DNA of 64,000 bases from Flavobacterium cyclinae (GCF_021172145.1 NZ_CP089095.1:1054001-1118000), one strand, 5' to 3'; numbered from the stretch's first letter, positions 25,628 through 34,900 are shown. Notes: generated by a model not told the origin, from the letters alone. Made by a program: numbers and translations.

Positions 25628-26596
25628 TTATTCAACTGCATCTTTTCTTTTCTTCGCTTCTTTTTCTGCTTTCTTTTTTACTTTTTTATCCATTTTGGTT
25701 TCAGTTCCTGGTTTTGCAATTTTTACTTCTTCATATTGATCAGCAAATCGCCAAGAAAATCCAATTCCTGCATTAAATAAGCCAGGTGTGTCTTTTAAAT
25801 TTTTTCCAATGGATGCATCTACTTGCATGTGTTTGTCAAACAAAAAAGCGGCTCCAATTCTCATAACACCGTCACTATAATAATCACCCATATAACCTTG
25901 ATTTTCAATAAATCCCGACCATTGTGCGTTAAATCCTCTAGTTAAAGTTAAAATGTAATTGATGGTAGCAAAATCAGTTCCTATTTTATCATAAGTTAAG
26001 TTGGTAACTAAAACCCATCTTCCGCCAAAGTGATTTTGAGCGATCGCTGTTACTTTTGGACTAAATGATGGCTCAATTATATCTGAAGGAGCATAACTAA
26101 ATGGATTATCTCCAACTTTAAAATTAGCCCCAGCATACATAGCAAAAGCCGGAATAAATTGTCTCCATTTGAAGCTATGATTGGCTTTCCAACTGTACAA
26201 ATTAGGCTTGTCTTCAAAGTTTTTAAAAGGATCGTAGATTAAATATTTAGCTCCTAAAGTAAGCTGTTTAAACCCATTTCGGCTTTCTTCATAGCTTCCT
26301 GAAGTAAGTTTGTCATTTTGATATTGAATTTCGCCAATGATTTCTAATTCTTCTTTCCAAACACCATATCGAATTGCTAATTCACCCATAAAACCTTTAG
26401 CTTGATAATCTAATAAATTGTGGTCTTCTGAAACATAGGTTACTCCAGTTTCAGTTTGAATAATTGTTTTACCAACAGCAAATGCCATCATCGATTTTCC
26501 AGGACGATTGGAATTGATTTCATCGGTAAATTGTCCAAATGAAATTTGAGAACTAATTCCAAAAAGTAAAACTAAAAGTGCTTGAATTGATTTCAT
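25628..26596 (-). CDS. Outer-membrane beta-barrel protein (MetA-pathway/transporter-like family)
   Basis: 322 residues. Signal peptide MKSIQALLVLLFGISSQISFGQ is followed by alternating polar/hydrophobic strands rich in Tyr, Gly and Trp across the whole mature protein, ending in a highly basic Lys/Glu tail. SNRPGKSMMAFAVGKTIIQTETG near the N terminus is the common opening of the flavobacterial family usually annotated transporter, related to the phenol MetA-pathway outer-membrane proteins. The charged tail (residues ~300-322) is unusual for a barrel and probably periplasmic. The downstream acyltransferase-like gene starts next to its stop, so the two are likely translationally coupled. Confidence 0.75.
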   Translation of the reverse strand: MKSIQALLVLLFGISSQISFGQFTDEINSNRPGKSMMAFAVGKTIIQTETGVTYVSEDHNLLDYQAKGFMGELAIRYGVWKEELEIIGEIQYQNDKLTSGSYEESRNGFKQLTLGAKYLIYDPFKNFEDKPNLYSWKANHSFKWRQFIPAFAMYAGANFKVGDNPFSYAPSDIIEPSFSPKVTAIAQNHFGGRWVLVTNLTYDKIGTDFATINYILTLTRGFNAQWSGFIENQGYMGDYYSDGVMRIGAAFLFDKHMQVDASIGKNLKDTPGLFNAGIGFSWRFADQYEEVKIAKPGTETKMDKKVKKKAEKEAKKRKDAVE

Positions 26597-26613
26597 AAAA
26601 ATAGATTTATCTC

Positions 26614-26621
26614 CAAAAATA
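26614..26621 (-). promoter_or_regulatory. -7 element of the outer-membrane protein gene
   Basis: Minus-strand TATTTTTG fits TAnnTTTG, 17 nt before the ATG at 26596. Confidence 0.45.
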
Positions 26622-26650
26622 GTTATTTTATCATAATTTTATGAAACAAT

Positions 26651-26684
26651 TTTGAAGTTTTACCAACCAATATCTGTATTTTTG
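26651..26684 (+). promoter_or_regulatory. Two-part promoter of the DUF4834 gene
   Basis: TTTG at 26651-26654 and TATTTTTG at 26677-26684 fit the -33 and -7 parts with 22 nt between; the ATG follows 19 nt later. Confidence 0.5.
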
Positions 26685-26703
26685 AATTTTAAAATGTTTA
26701 CCA

Positions 26704-26958
26704 ATGGAAATGGCTTCTCTTACAGGTTTTGTAAAAATGCTTTTTTACATCATACTGTTTTACTATTTGTTTAAGTTTTTAATGCGAATTTTTGCTCCTA
26801 TTTTAATGCAAAAGGCAGTAAATAAGATGCAAGAAAAAATGCAAGAACAATACAGACAACAACAAGAACAATATAACAATGCTTCTCAATCGACTAAATC
26901 AACCCCAAAACCTAAAAAGGAAGTAGGAGAATACATCGATTATGAAGAAGTAAAATAA
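26704..26958 (+). CDS. DUF4834 family small membrane protein
   Basis: 84 residues. One transmembrane helix at about 10-30 (MLFYIILFYYLFKFLMRIF) is followed by a Gln/Lys-rich coiled-coil-like segment (MQEKMQEQYRQQQEQYNN) and the conserved C-terminal GEYIDYEEVK. This layout and the tail are those of DUF4834, a Bacteroidota-only family of unknown function often encoded just before a YfhO-type protein. An independent terminator follows at 26983. Confidence 0.82.
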   Translation: MEMASLTGFVKMLFYIILFYYLFKFLMRIFAPILMQKAVNKMQEKMQEQYRQQQEQYNNASQSTKSTPKPKKEVGEYIDYEEVK

Positions 26959-26982
26959 TTCTTAGTTTCGCAACATTACCTT

Positions 26983-27010
26983 AAAGGATATTATTACAAT
27001 ATCCTTTTTT
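26983..27010 (+). terminator. Terminator after the DUF4834 gene
   Basis: AAAGGATATT (26983-26992) pairs perfectly with AATATCCTTT (26998-27007) and a T run follows. Confidence 0.8.
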
Positions 27011-27044
27011 TAGTTACTTTAGCACCTTTATTTATAGCATTAGT

Positions 27045-29480
27045 ATGAAAAACATAAAAGCTTTTTATCCGCATTTATTAGTCGTTGTAGGATTTGTTTT
27101 GGTTTCACTATTTTATTTTTATCCTGTTTTAAAAGGAGAAAAAATTTTCCAATCTGATATCGTGCAATACACGGGTATGGCAAAAGAACAAATCGATTTT
27201 AGAAAAGAAACAGGTGAGGAGCCATATTGGACTAACAGTGCTTTTGGTGGAATGCCAACCTATCAATTAGGGGCAAAATATCCAAATGACGTTATCGGAA
27301 TGTTAGACGATGCTTTACGTTTTTTACCTCGCCCAGCAGATTATCTGTTCCTATATTTTTTAGGTTTTTATGTGTTATTGATGGTGTTAAAAGTAGATCC
27401 ATTAAAAGCCTTTTTTGGAGCATTAGCTTTTGGATTATCTACTTATTTAATCATAATTTTAGGTGTTGGGCACAATGCTAAAGCACACGCTATTGCTTAT
27501 ATGCCAATGGTCGTTGCTGGAGTTTTATTAGTTTTTCAGCGAAAATATATTCTTGGAGGTTTGCTTACTATGATAGCTGCTGCATTGGAAATCAATGCGA
27601 ATCACTTCCAAATGACCTATTATTTATTGTTATTATTAGCTATTATTAGCGTTTACTATGTTGTAATAGCTATTAAAAACAAAGAGTTTAAGGAATTAGG
27701 AAAAATAGTAGGTGTTTTTACCATTGCAGGAATTTTAGCCATTGGAGCCAATGCAACAAACTTAATGGCAACGTCAGAATATGCTAAGTTTTCTACCCGA
27801 AATAATAGCGAATTAACATTCAATCCAGATGGTTCTCCTAAAACCGACAATAATGCAATGTCTTATGATTATATTACGGAATATAGCTATGGACTAGCAG
27901 AAAGTTTAAACTTGATTGCTCCAGGACTTTTTGGAGGTTCTAATAATGAAAACCTAGGTGTAAAATCAGAAACGTACGAAAATTTTGTGGCACAAGGATA
28001 TCCAGCTGATCAAGTACAAGCTTTTGTAGAACATGCGCCTGCCTATTGGGGTGACCAACCCATTGTTGCTGCACCAGCTTATATTGGAGTTGTTGTGTTT
28101 TTCTTGTTTGTTATGGCATTCTTTGTTGAAAAACGCAACATAAAATATTTATTCCTAGCTGGAGCTACTTTTTCATTAGTACTTTCTTGGGGAAAAAACT
28201 TCAGTATATTAACCGATTTCTTCATCAATTATGTTCCATTATATAATAAGTTTAGAGCGGTTTCTTCAATTCAAGTGATTCTAGAATTGTGTGTGCCAGC
28301 ACTAGCTGTTGTTGGATTATACCAATTTTTCAAACAAGATGATGATAAAGTAAAATGGAATGCCCTTTGGAAATCAGGTGCTATTACTTTCGGACTTTTA
28401 GTGATTTTATTCTTAATCAAAGGAACATTTAATTTCTCAGGAGCTAATGATGCAGCTTATGCTCAAATGTATGGAGATGAATTCATCAGAACTCTAAAAT
28501 TAGACCGAGAAGCTTTATATACTTCAGATGTATTACGTTCGATGCTGTTTGTTGGACTAACATTTTTGGTTTTGTTTCTTTTCGTAAAAAATATAATGAA
28601 AGAAACCACTGCTATTATTATAGTAGGTCTTTTAATGGTATTTGACTTGTTTATGGTAGACAAACGTTATGTAAACAACAATCCAGATCAATTTAGAAGC
28701 GCTCGTGAAGTGGATATGCCATTTAATGCTACCGAAGCCGATCAAAGAATTTTAGCCGATACCACACATTTCCGTGTGTTTGAAGTTGAAGGAGGAATGA
28801 GTAGTGCTAGAACGTCGTTTTTTCATAAATCTATTGGTGGATATCATGCGGCAAAGCCAAGAAGAATGCAACAGTTATTCGATTACCAAATCGCTAAAAA
28901 TAACGTTCGTGTATTAAACATGTTAAATGTAAAATATGTTATTCAATCGGATGAAAACGGACAAAAATTAGCGTTACAAAATCCAGCAGCTAATGGAAAT
29001 GCATGGTTTGTGGAAAAAGTTAAGTTTGTAAGTTCTGCTAATGAAGAAATGAAAGCATTGGATAGTTTGGATAATAAGAATAAAGTGGTAATGAATGAAA
29101 GAAATTATGTTGATTATTTTAAAGGAACTAAATTTAATGGTGAATTTAAGAAAGATTCATTAGCTTCAATTCAATTGGTTGCCTACAAACCTAATCATTT
29201 AAAATACGTTTCAAATAACAGTAATGAAGGTTTTGCTGTTTTCTCAGAAATGTATTATCAAAATGGTTGGAAAGCTACAATAGATGGGAAAGAAACAGAA
29301 ATTTTAAATGTTAACTATGTATTAAGAGGCTTGAAAATTCCAGCAGGAAAACACACTATCGAATTCAAATTTGAACCAGAAGTGGTAAAAACAGGAAGCA
29401 CGATTGCATTAATCAGTTCAATCGGGATGATTTTATTGATTGGTGCTGGAGTTTATTTTGAGAACAAGAAAAAAGTATAG
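27045..29480 (+). CDS. YfhO family multi-pass membrane protein
   Basis: 811 residues. A dozen or so transmembrane helices in the first ~540 residues follow the GT-C glycosyltransferase-like layout of YfhO proteins, with the loop FQSDIVQYTGMAKEQIDFRK after helix 1 carrying an Asp in the position of the GT-C catalytic aspartate. Residues ~560-780 form a large extracytoplasmic domain, and a final helix (GSTIALISSIGMILLIGAGVYF) closes the protein. YfhO of Bacillus is needed for lipoteichoic acid glycosylation; the substrate here is not known. The next two genes, a glycosyltransferase and a flippase, suggest work on a surface glycan. Confidence 0.85.
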   Translation: MKNIKAFYPHLLVVVGFVLVSLFYFYPVLKGEKIFQSDIVQYTGMAKEQIDFRKETGEEPYWTNSAFGGMPTYQLGAKYPNDVIGMLDDALRFLPRPADYLFLYFLGFYVLLMVLKVDPLKAFFGALAFGLSTYLIIILGVGHNAKAHAIAYMPMVVAGVLLVFQRKYILGGLLTMIAAALEINANHFQMTYYLLLLLAIISVYYVVIAIKNKEFKELGKIVGVFTIAGILAIGANATNLMATSEYAKFSTRNNSELTFNPDGSPKTDNNAMSYDYITEYSYGLAESLNLIAPGLFGGSNNENLGVKSETYENFVAQGYPADQVQAFVEHAPAYWGDQPIVAAPAYIGVVVFFLFVMAFFVEKRNIKYLFLAGATFSLVLSWGKNFSILTDFFINYVPLYNKFRAVSSIQVILELCVPALAVVGLYQFFKQDDDKVKWNALWKSGAITFGLLVILFLIKGTFNFSGANDAAYAQMYGDEFIRTLKLDREALYTSDVLRSMLFVGLTFLVLFLFVKNIMKETTAIIIVGLLMVFDLFMVDKRYVNNNPDQFRSAREVDMPFNATEADQRILADTTHFRVFEVEGGMSSARTSFFHKSIGGYHAAKPRRMQQLFDYQIAKNNVRVLNMLNVKYVIQSDENGQKLALQNPAANGNAWFVEKVKFVSSANEEMKALDSLDNKNKVVMNERNYVDYFKGTKFNGEFKKDSLASIQLVAYKPNHLKYVSNNSNEGFAVFSEMYYQNGWKATIDGKETEILNVNYVLRGLKIPAGKHTIEFKFEPEVVKTGSTIALISSIGMILLIGAGVYFENKKKV

Positions 29481-29484
29481 AATC

Positions 29485-29550
29485 TTGTCATGCTGAATTC
29501 ATTTCAGCATCACACAATAATTTAGAAGCTGAAACGAGTTCAGCTTGACA
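29485..29550. repeat. REP-like inverted repeat (TGTCATGCTGAA type)
   Basis: The left arm (29485-29511) opens TTGTCATGCTGAATT; the right arm (29525-29550) is its reverse complement with a few mismatches and ends CAGCTTGACA. It fills almost the whole gap between the YfhO and glycosyltransferase genes. Confidence 0.7.
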
Positions 29551-29573
29551 GAATATCATTTAAGAACTTGACA

Positions 29574-30869
29574 TTGAAACCAACTAAAAAAATACTCATT
29601 ATATCGTATTACTGGCCACCAGCAGGAGGTCCAGGCGTACAGCGTTGGTTGAAATTTGTCAAATATTTACCTGATTTTAATATCGAACCTCATGTTTATA
29701 TTCCTGAAAATCCAACTTATCCATTAGTAGATGAGAAATTAGTAAAGGAAGTTTCGCATAAAGCAGTTATTATTAAACAACCCATTTTTGAACCTTACGG
29801 ATTAGCTTCTATTTTTTCGAAAAATAAGACGAAAAAAATCAGTTCGGGTATTATTCCGAATCAAAAAAAGCAATCGTTTGTAGAAAAAGCAATGATTTGG
29901 ATTCGTGGAAACCTTTTTATTCCCGATGCGCGAGTATTTTGGGTGAAACCTTCGGTTAAGTTTTTGAAACAATATCTTCAAAAACATCAAATTGACACTA
30001 TCATTACAACGGGTCCACCGCATAGTTTGCATTTGATTGGTTTGCAATTGAAAAAAGAATTGAATATTACTTGGATGGCCGATTTTCGTGATCCTTGGAC
30101 TACAATTGGCTATCACAAACAACTAAAATTAAGTTCTTGGGCAGCCAAAAAACACAAAGATTTGGAAAAAGAAGTCATGAATTCTTGTGACCAGCTTTTA
30201 GTAACTTCCCCAACCACAAAAACCGAATTTGAAGCGATTACTTCTAAACCAATTGAAGTCATTACCAATGGATATGATGTAGAGAAAGTGATTAAAAAGC
30301 CTTTGGATGAAAAATTTACTTTGGCACACATTGGTTCGTTTTTATCAGCTCGAAATCCAAGAATTTTGTGGAAAGCTTTGAAAGAACTAACTAAGGAAAA
30401 TCCCGAGTTTAAAAAACAGTTCCAATTAAAATTGATAGGAGCGGTGAGTGCTGAGGTGTTTCAAGCCATAAAGGAATTTAAGTTGGAGAAATATGTGAAT
30501 CATTTGGGCTATTTACCACATGATGAAGCCATAATCGAGCAAAGAAGTTCGCAGATTTTGTTGCTTATCGAAATTGACTCTGAAGAAACCAAGTGCATAA
30601 TTCCAGGGAAATTATTTGAATATATTGTTTCTGAGCGACCAATTATCGCTATCGGACCAGAAAATGCAGATTTTGCTAAAATTATTAAAGAAACCAATAC
30701 CGGAACGTTCTTTAAATATGACGAATTAGAAGCATTGAAAGCACAAATTTTAAACTCTTTCGAACAATTTCAGCAAAATAATTTAAAAGTACATCCTGTA
30801 GGATTACAACAATACAGCAGAAAATCGTTAACTGAAAAGTTATCGAAACTGCTAATCACTAATCACTAA
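29574..30869 (+). CDS. Glycosyltransferase (GT4-like), non-ATG start
   Basis: 431 residues if begun at the TTG at 29574. No ATG exists upstream before an in-frame stop at 29523, so initiation must use TTG (29568 or 29574). The N-terminal IISYYWPPAGGPGVQRW is the donor-loop start of a large Bacteroidota GT4 group; RDPWTTIGY and IIPGKLFEYIVSERPI (nucleotide-sugar site, with a conserved Glu) complete the GT-B fold. Cytoplasmic, acting on a lipid-linked glycan. The C-terminal codons LLITNH and the stop codon lie in a heptad tract, so the last residues may not be conserved. Confidence 0.88.
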   Translation: MKPTKKILIISYYWPPAGGPGVQRWLKFVKYLPDFNIEPHVYIPENPTYPLVDEKLVKEVSHKAVIIKQPIFEPYGLASIFSKNKTKKISSGIIPNQKKQSFVEKAMIWIRGNLFIPDARVFWVKPSVKFLKQYLQKHQIDTIITTGPPHSLHLIGLQLKKELNITWMADFRDPWTTIGYHKQLKLSSWAAKKHKDLEKEVMNSCDQLLVTSPTTKTEFEAITSKPIEVITNGYDVEKVIKKPLDEKFTLAHIGSFLSARNPRILWKALKELTKENPEFKKQFQLKLIGAVSAEVFQAIKEFKLEKYVNHLGYLPHDEAIIEQRSSQILLLIEIDSEETKCIIPGKLFEYIVSERPIIAIGPENADFAKIIKETNTGTFFKYDELEALKAQILNSFEQFQQNNLKVHPVGLQQYSRKSLTEKLSKLLITNH

Positions 30870-30886
30870 TTACTATTCACTAAGAA
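30852..30886. repeat. Heptad tandem tract, unit CTANNNN
   Basis: CTA recurs at 30852, 30859, 30866, 30873 and 30880, exactly 7 bp apart. It covers the last codons and stop of the glycosyltransferase gene and ends two bases before the next start codon. Confidence 0.78.
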
Positions 30887-30887
30887 T

Positions 30888-32354
30888 ATGGGAATTGTCA
30901 TTAAACAATCAATTAAAAACACCATCATAACCTTTATAGGTTTCGGAATTGGTGCAATTAATACATTGTTTATGTATGCTCAATTTCTTGGTGATACCTT
31001 TTATGGTTTAGTTGGGTTTATTTTATCAGCCGCTAATATTATGATGCCATTATTGGCGTTTGGAGTTCATAATACGTTGGTGAAGTTTTATAACGAATAC
31101 GAAACTGAAGAAAAAAAATCGCAATTTCTAACGTTTGTATTGGTTTTACCTTTACTGATAATTCTTCCGATAAGTTTAATTGGATTTTTTGGTTATCACC
31201 AAATAGCGAGTTTATTGTCTCAAAAAAATCAAATTGTATATGATTATGTGTGGCAAATTCCTGTAATAGGGCTTTGTATGGGATATTTTGAGATTTTCTA
31301 TGCTTGGGTAAAAGTACATATGCAATCGGTTTATGGTAGTTTTGTAAAAGAAGTGCTGTTGCGTGTTTTAATTTCGATTTTCCTATTCGCAGTTTATTTC
31401 GATTATATTTCGCCAAAACAATTTGTTTTCGCATTAATGGGGATTTACTTTGCAACACTAGTTGTGATGTTTATTTATGCAATGCGAGTAAAAAGACCGA
31501 GTTTTAATTTGGTTTTTCCAGATAATATCAAGGCAATTTTAACCTATTGTTTTTTTATTATTTTATCAGGAAGTGTAGCTACATTATTATTAGATGTAGA
31601 TAAATTTATGCTTAACTTTTATATTGATATCGATAATATTGCTTTTTATTCTGTTGCTATCTTTATTGCTACTGTGATTGCAGTTCCAAGTCGTGCTATG
31701 CATCAAATTACGTATCCAATTACGGCAAAATTGATGAGTGAAAAGAAACACGATGAACTTAATGAATTGTATAAAAAATCGTCAATTACGCTTCAGGTAA
31801 TAGGAGGTTTGATTTTGATAGGAATTTTGGTTAATATTAACCAATTGTATACTGTAATGCCAGCAGGTTATAGTGAAGGAGTTGCGGTTGTTTTTTTTAT
31901 TGGACTTTCAAAATATTTCGATTTGATTTTAGGAAATAATAATTCCATAATTTTTAATTCAAAGTACTACAGAGCTGTTTTATTTTTAGGGTTGTTCTTA
32001 GTTTTTTTAACTGTTTCGTTAAATATGGTATTTATTCCACTTTACGGTTTAAATGGAGCGGCAATTGCGACATTAATTTCAATTACACTATATAGTTTAG
32101 CTAAATTACTGTTTGTGGTCCTTAAAATGGATTTATTTCCGTTTACAAAGAATACAATTAAAGCTTTGGGTGTAACATTACTTAGTTTTATTTTGTTTTA
32201 CTACTGGGATTTTAGTTTTCATCCTTTCGTAAATATTGTCTTGAAGTCGATTTTAGTAACTATTTTCTACTTGGGATGGAGTTTTTATTTGAAAATCTCA
32301 TCCGATATCAATTTTGTGATGAACTCTATTTTTAAAAGAATTTTGAAGAAGTAA
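30888..32354 (+). CDS. Wzx-like polysaccharide flippase (MATE/MOP superfamily)
   Basis: 488 residues with about fourteen transmembrane helices and no soluble domain, the size of O-antigen or exopolysaccharide flippases. Family features are IKNTIITFIGFGIGAINTLF in helix 1, VDKFMLNFYIDIDNIAFYSVA in the central region and LYGLNGAAIATLISITLYSL near the end. It should move a lipid-linked oligosaccharide across the inner membrane. It follows a glycosyltransferase by 18 nt and a YfhO protein before that, a small surface-glycan unit. No polymerase or further sugar genes are in the window. Confidence 0.88.
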   Translation: MGIVIKQSIKNTIITFIGFGIGAINTLFMYAQFLGDTFYGLVGFILSAANIMMPLLAFGVHNTLVKFYNEYETEEKKSQFLTFVLVLPLLIILPISLIGFFGYHQIASLLSQKNQIVYDYVWQIPVIGLCMGYFEIFYAWVKVHMQSVYGSFVKEVLLRVLISIFLFAVYFDYISPKQFVFALMGIYFATLVVMFIYAMRVKRPSFNLVFPDNIKAILTYCFFIILSGSVATLLLDVDKFMLNFYIDIDNIAFYSVAIFIATVIAVPSRAMHQITYPITAKLMSEKKHDELNELYKKSSITLQVIGGLILIGILVNINQLYTVMPAGYSEGVAVVFFIGLSKYFDLILGNNNSIIFNSKYYRAVLFLGLFLVFLTVSLNMVFIPLYGLNGAAIATLISITLYSLAKLLFVVLKMDLFPFTKNTIKALGVTLLSFILFYYWDFSFHPFVNIVLKSILVTIFYLGWSFYLKISSDINFVMNSIFKRILKK

Positions 32355-32443
32355 TAAATATTTTTTTAATTTTTATATTTATTCAATCTGTGTTCCAAAT
32401 TTGAAAATTGATTTTTGTATTTGTTCTTGTTCTTGAACATAAA

Positions 32444-32485
32444 AAATCCTGCTTCATCTTCCCAGAATCCACAGGATTTAAAAAC
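32444..32485 (-). terminator. Terminator of the 32504-33199 gene
   Basis: AAATCCTG (32444-32451) pairs with CAGGATTT (32472-32479); on the minus strand the stem is followed by a T run. Minus-strand transcription from the Gly/Tyr-rich protein gene should stop here. Confidence 0.65.
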
Positions 32486-32503
32486 AAACTAACCAACCAA
32501 TTT

Positions 32504-33199
32504 TTATTTATCTCTTTTTACTTCTAAAGTTTCTCTTTTGATTTCCTTTACGTCATCATCAGTCATTTTAGCTTTAGATCCGTCTTTTCTATAGTAGTAA
32601 TAGTCATCGTCGTTTCCATAATCATCATCATAATCGTTATCACCGTAACCATAACCTCCATTTCCTCCAGAATAATGAGTTCCTCTAGGATTGTAAGTAT
32701 AACCACTATTGGTATAGTTGATAAATCCATATACGCTTACAATTCGTCCTCTTCTGTCGTACACAATTCGCATGTTTCCTACTTTAGTTACAGCAAAACT
32801 GTTATAGCTCATATAAACAGTACCAATTCTTTTAACTCTACCAAAAGCATCGTAGTTGATGTAAACATTCCCAACTCTTCTTACTCTACCGAAGTTATCG
32901 TGTTCTACACGTGTTCCTCTTTCAGAAGGACCATAATAACTTCTGGTTCCAGGAGCTCCATTTGTTCCATTTATCATATATCTTGGTCCTGAAGGTCTTG
33001 TGTTGAAGTCAAATTCACCATTTGGAAACAACATAAACTCAATTCCTCTTTCTCTAAAGATGATAGGTTCCGCATCTCTATAATCGATGTAATAACCTCT
33101 TCTATCAGTGTTGTCAGAAAAAACAGGGTTTTCTGACGCATAAGCCATACTTCCTACCAGTATGAAGCTGGCTACTACTAAAAGTGTAATTTTTTTCAT
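32504..33199 (-). CDS. Secreted Gly/Tyr/Asp-rich hypothetical protein with YD-like repeats
   Basis: 231 residues. Signal peptide MKKITLLVVASFILVGSMAYA; then a region (about 85-150) with four short repeats of the form FGRVRRVGNVYINYD, FGRVKRIGTVYMSYN, FAVTKVGNMRIVYD and RGRIVSVYGFINY, resembling degenerate YD or WG strands. A low-complexity Gly/Tyr/Asp stretch (about 170-200) and a basic tail follow. Related proteins are common in flavobacteria and have no known function. Export to the periplasm or surface is expected. Confidence 0.72.
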   Translation of the reverse strand: MKKITLLVVASFILVGSMAYASENPVFSDNTDRRGYYIDYRDAEPIIFRERGIEFMLFPNGEFDFNTRPSGPRYMINGTNGAPGTRSYYGPSERGTRVEHDNFGRVRRVGNVYINYDAFGRVKRIGTVYMSYNSFAVTKVGNMRIVYDRRGRIVSVYGFINYTNSGYTYNPRGTHYSGGNGGYGYGDNDYDDDYGNDDDYYYYRKDGSKAKMTDDDVKEIKRETLEVKRDK

Positions 33200-33416
33200 A
33201 ATACAACAATTTAAAAGTTGGGCAACTTCATTTTAAAACTCGTTTCTAAAACGGTTGCTTGATTAGGTATTTCCAATTGCTGTGCCAAACTCAAAAAAAG
33301 TGTTGTAAACGATTTGTTAATGAGTTGTTATTAATTTCAATTCATTTTTTTGATCGATATAAATGTCACTTCCTTTAAAAAACAGATTTGATTTTTTTAA
33401 TTGATTTTTAAAAGAC

Positions 33417-33424
33417 TACTTTTG
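33417..33424 (+). promoter_or_regulatory. -7 element of the 65-residue membrane protein gene
   Basis: TACTTTTG fits TAnnTTTG, 33 nt before the ATG at 33458. Confidence 0.45.
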
Positions 33425-33457
33425 AACTTATAAATATTAAAAATTAGAATTAAAAAT

Positions 33458-33655
33458 ATGAAGCAGTTTTTATACATTTTATTATTTGCAGCAGTCGGAA
33501 TTTTAGGTATGATTGAACAATCAAAACCAGCTCCAAATCGAATTATTATGATAGGGGCAATGGCTGTTTTTATGTTTGGATTATTTCAGTTAATGAAAAA
33601 AATTCCATCTAAAAATGATGGAGAAAATGAAGAAGAAAATGATACAGAAATTTGA
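33458..33655 (+). CDS. Small two-helix membrane protein
   Basis: 65 residues, two transmembrane helices (about 3-18 and 29-46) with an acidic C-terminal tail rich in Glu and Asn. Unrecognised as a family with certainty, but small proteins of this kind are often found before the Smr/DUF2027 gene in flavobacteria. Its last codons overlap the start region of that gene, which argues for a two-gene operon with coupled translation. Confidence 0.65.
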   Translation: MKQFLYILLFAAVGILGMIEQSKPAPNRIIMIGAMAVFMFGLFQLMKKIPSKNDGENEEENDTEI

Positions 33656-34199
33656 AGTAGGCGATAAGGTAGCGGTTTTAGATGACGATATTTCAGGAGT
33701 GGTAATAAAGGTTAAAAATAATGAAATTTCAGTGGAAACAACCGATAATTTTGTGATGACATTTTTTGTCAACGAATTAGTTAAAATAAACAATTCCAAT
33801 GAGTTAAGCGGTTTTTTCTCTACTCAAAGTTTAGGTTCTGTTTTAAAAGACAAAGAAGAGCCAAAAAAGCGAAATTTTGTCAAAGAAAAGCGTTCTAAAA
33901 AAGAAGAATTTGTATTAGAAGTTGATTTGCATATCGAAAAATTAGTGCCCTCAAAACGTGGAATGAGCAACTATGATATTCTTACTTTGCAAATGGAAAC
34001 GGCGAAACGTCAACTCGATTTTGCTATCAAAAATCGGATGCCAAAAGTGGTGTTTATTCATGGTGTTGGTGAAGGAGTTTTGAAAGCCGAATTAGACTTT
34101 ATGTTGGGACGTTATGATAACATTTCGTTCCAAGATGCCAACTATCAAAAATATGGTTTGGGAGCAACTGAAGTTTATATCAAACAAAATGTGAAGTAA
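33639..34199 (+). CDS. DUF2027/Smr domain protein
   Basis: 186 residues from ATG 33639 (several ATGs at 33615-33639 are possible; this one begins MIQKFEVGDKVAVLD, the usual start of the N-terminal domain). Residues 1-55 are a small SH3-like DUF2027 fold; a charged linker follows; the C-terminal Smr domain (about 105-186) shows ELDLHIEKL-type and FIHGVGEGVLK, the HGxG motif of Smr nucleases, and a closing GLGATEVYI. Smr domains in MutS2 and related proteins cut DNA or mRNA on stalled ribosomes. A bidirectional terminator follows. Confidence 0.85.
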   Translation: MIQKFEVGDKVAVLDDDISGVVIKVKNNEISVETTDNFVMTFFVNELVKINNSNELSGFFSTQSLGSVLKDKEEPKKRNFVKEKRSKKEEFVLEVDLHIEKLVPSKRGMSNYDILTLQMETAKRQLDFAIKNRMPKVVFIHGVGEGVLKAELDFMLGRYDNISFQDANYQKYGLGATEVYIKQNVK

Positions 34200-34234
34200 A
34201 TTATTTCTTCAATATTTCACTTCTAGGAATAAAA

Positions 34235-34266
34235 AAAGGACTACTCAAAATTGAATAGTCCTTTAC
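34235..34266. terminator. Bidirectional terminator
   Basis: AAAGGACTA (34235-34243) pairs with TAGTCCTTT (34256-34264); A and T runs on both sides let it serve the convergent Smr and lipoprotein genes. Confidence 0.75.
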
Positions 34267-34283
34267 TTTTATAAAATATTTTT

Positions 34284-34790
34284 TTACAAATCGGTCTCGT
34301 GGTTTCCAAAAATATATTCTGTAAAACTGAATGAGTTGGAACTTCCAGAAAAGTTTACATTTACAAATTTTATATTGTGTGTGTATCTTAAAATGGTAAT
34401 TCCATCAGTATCATATATTGGATCTGTAATAATTTCTATTGTCCCCCCTGTGGCTGTCCATTCCTCTTGAACAATTGGTGATGCAGGCGGAATTAAATTA
34501 CAAACACTATTATCGGTTACATTTCCTGAGTAAATTCTATAAATAATTTGGTTTGTTGAATTAACGGTTACAGTTCTTGGGCTTCCATCGGGAGTTTCAA
34601 TATTTACAAAACTCGATGCAGGAATATTAAGTAATAACATTTCATCGTCATTAATTTTAAAAATCAGATTATTATCGGTACATTCTTGAATGTTAACAGT
34701 ATCAAAATTGAAAGATTCTAACGTAATATCGCCATCATCACAAGCTTGTAGCATAAAAATTGAGGATACTAAAACTATAAGTTTTTTCAT
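34284..34790 (-). CDS. Hypothetical lipoprotein
   Basis: 168 residues from ATG 34790; a longer frame would start at TTG 34814. The leader MKKLIVLVSSIFMLQACDDG ends in the lipobox LQAC, so the protein is lipid-anchored. The mature part is beta-rich, with three further Cys residues (INQECTDN-like, SVCNLIPP), no family motif, and an FSFTEYIFGNHETDL C terminus. No neighbour suggests its role; a -7 element (minus TATTTTTG, 34812-34819) lies 21 nt upstream. Confidence 0.68.
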   Translation of the reverse strand: MKKLIVLVSSIFMLQACDDGDITLESFNFDTVNIQECTDNNLIFKINDDEMLLLNIPASSFVNIETPDGSPRTVTVNSTNQIIYRIYSGNVTDNSVCNLIPPASPIVQEEWTATGGTIEIITDPIYDTDGITILRYTHNIKFVNVNFSGSSNSFSFTEYIFGNHETDL

Positions 34791-34900
34791 TTTATCATTG
34801 AATTTATGGAACAAAAATAAAGGTTTTAATTTATTATTTTGCTAAAGTTTGTTAATTTCAATACGATTTCAATTTAAGACTTCTAAAATAAAATGATTTG

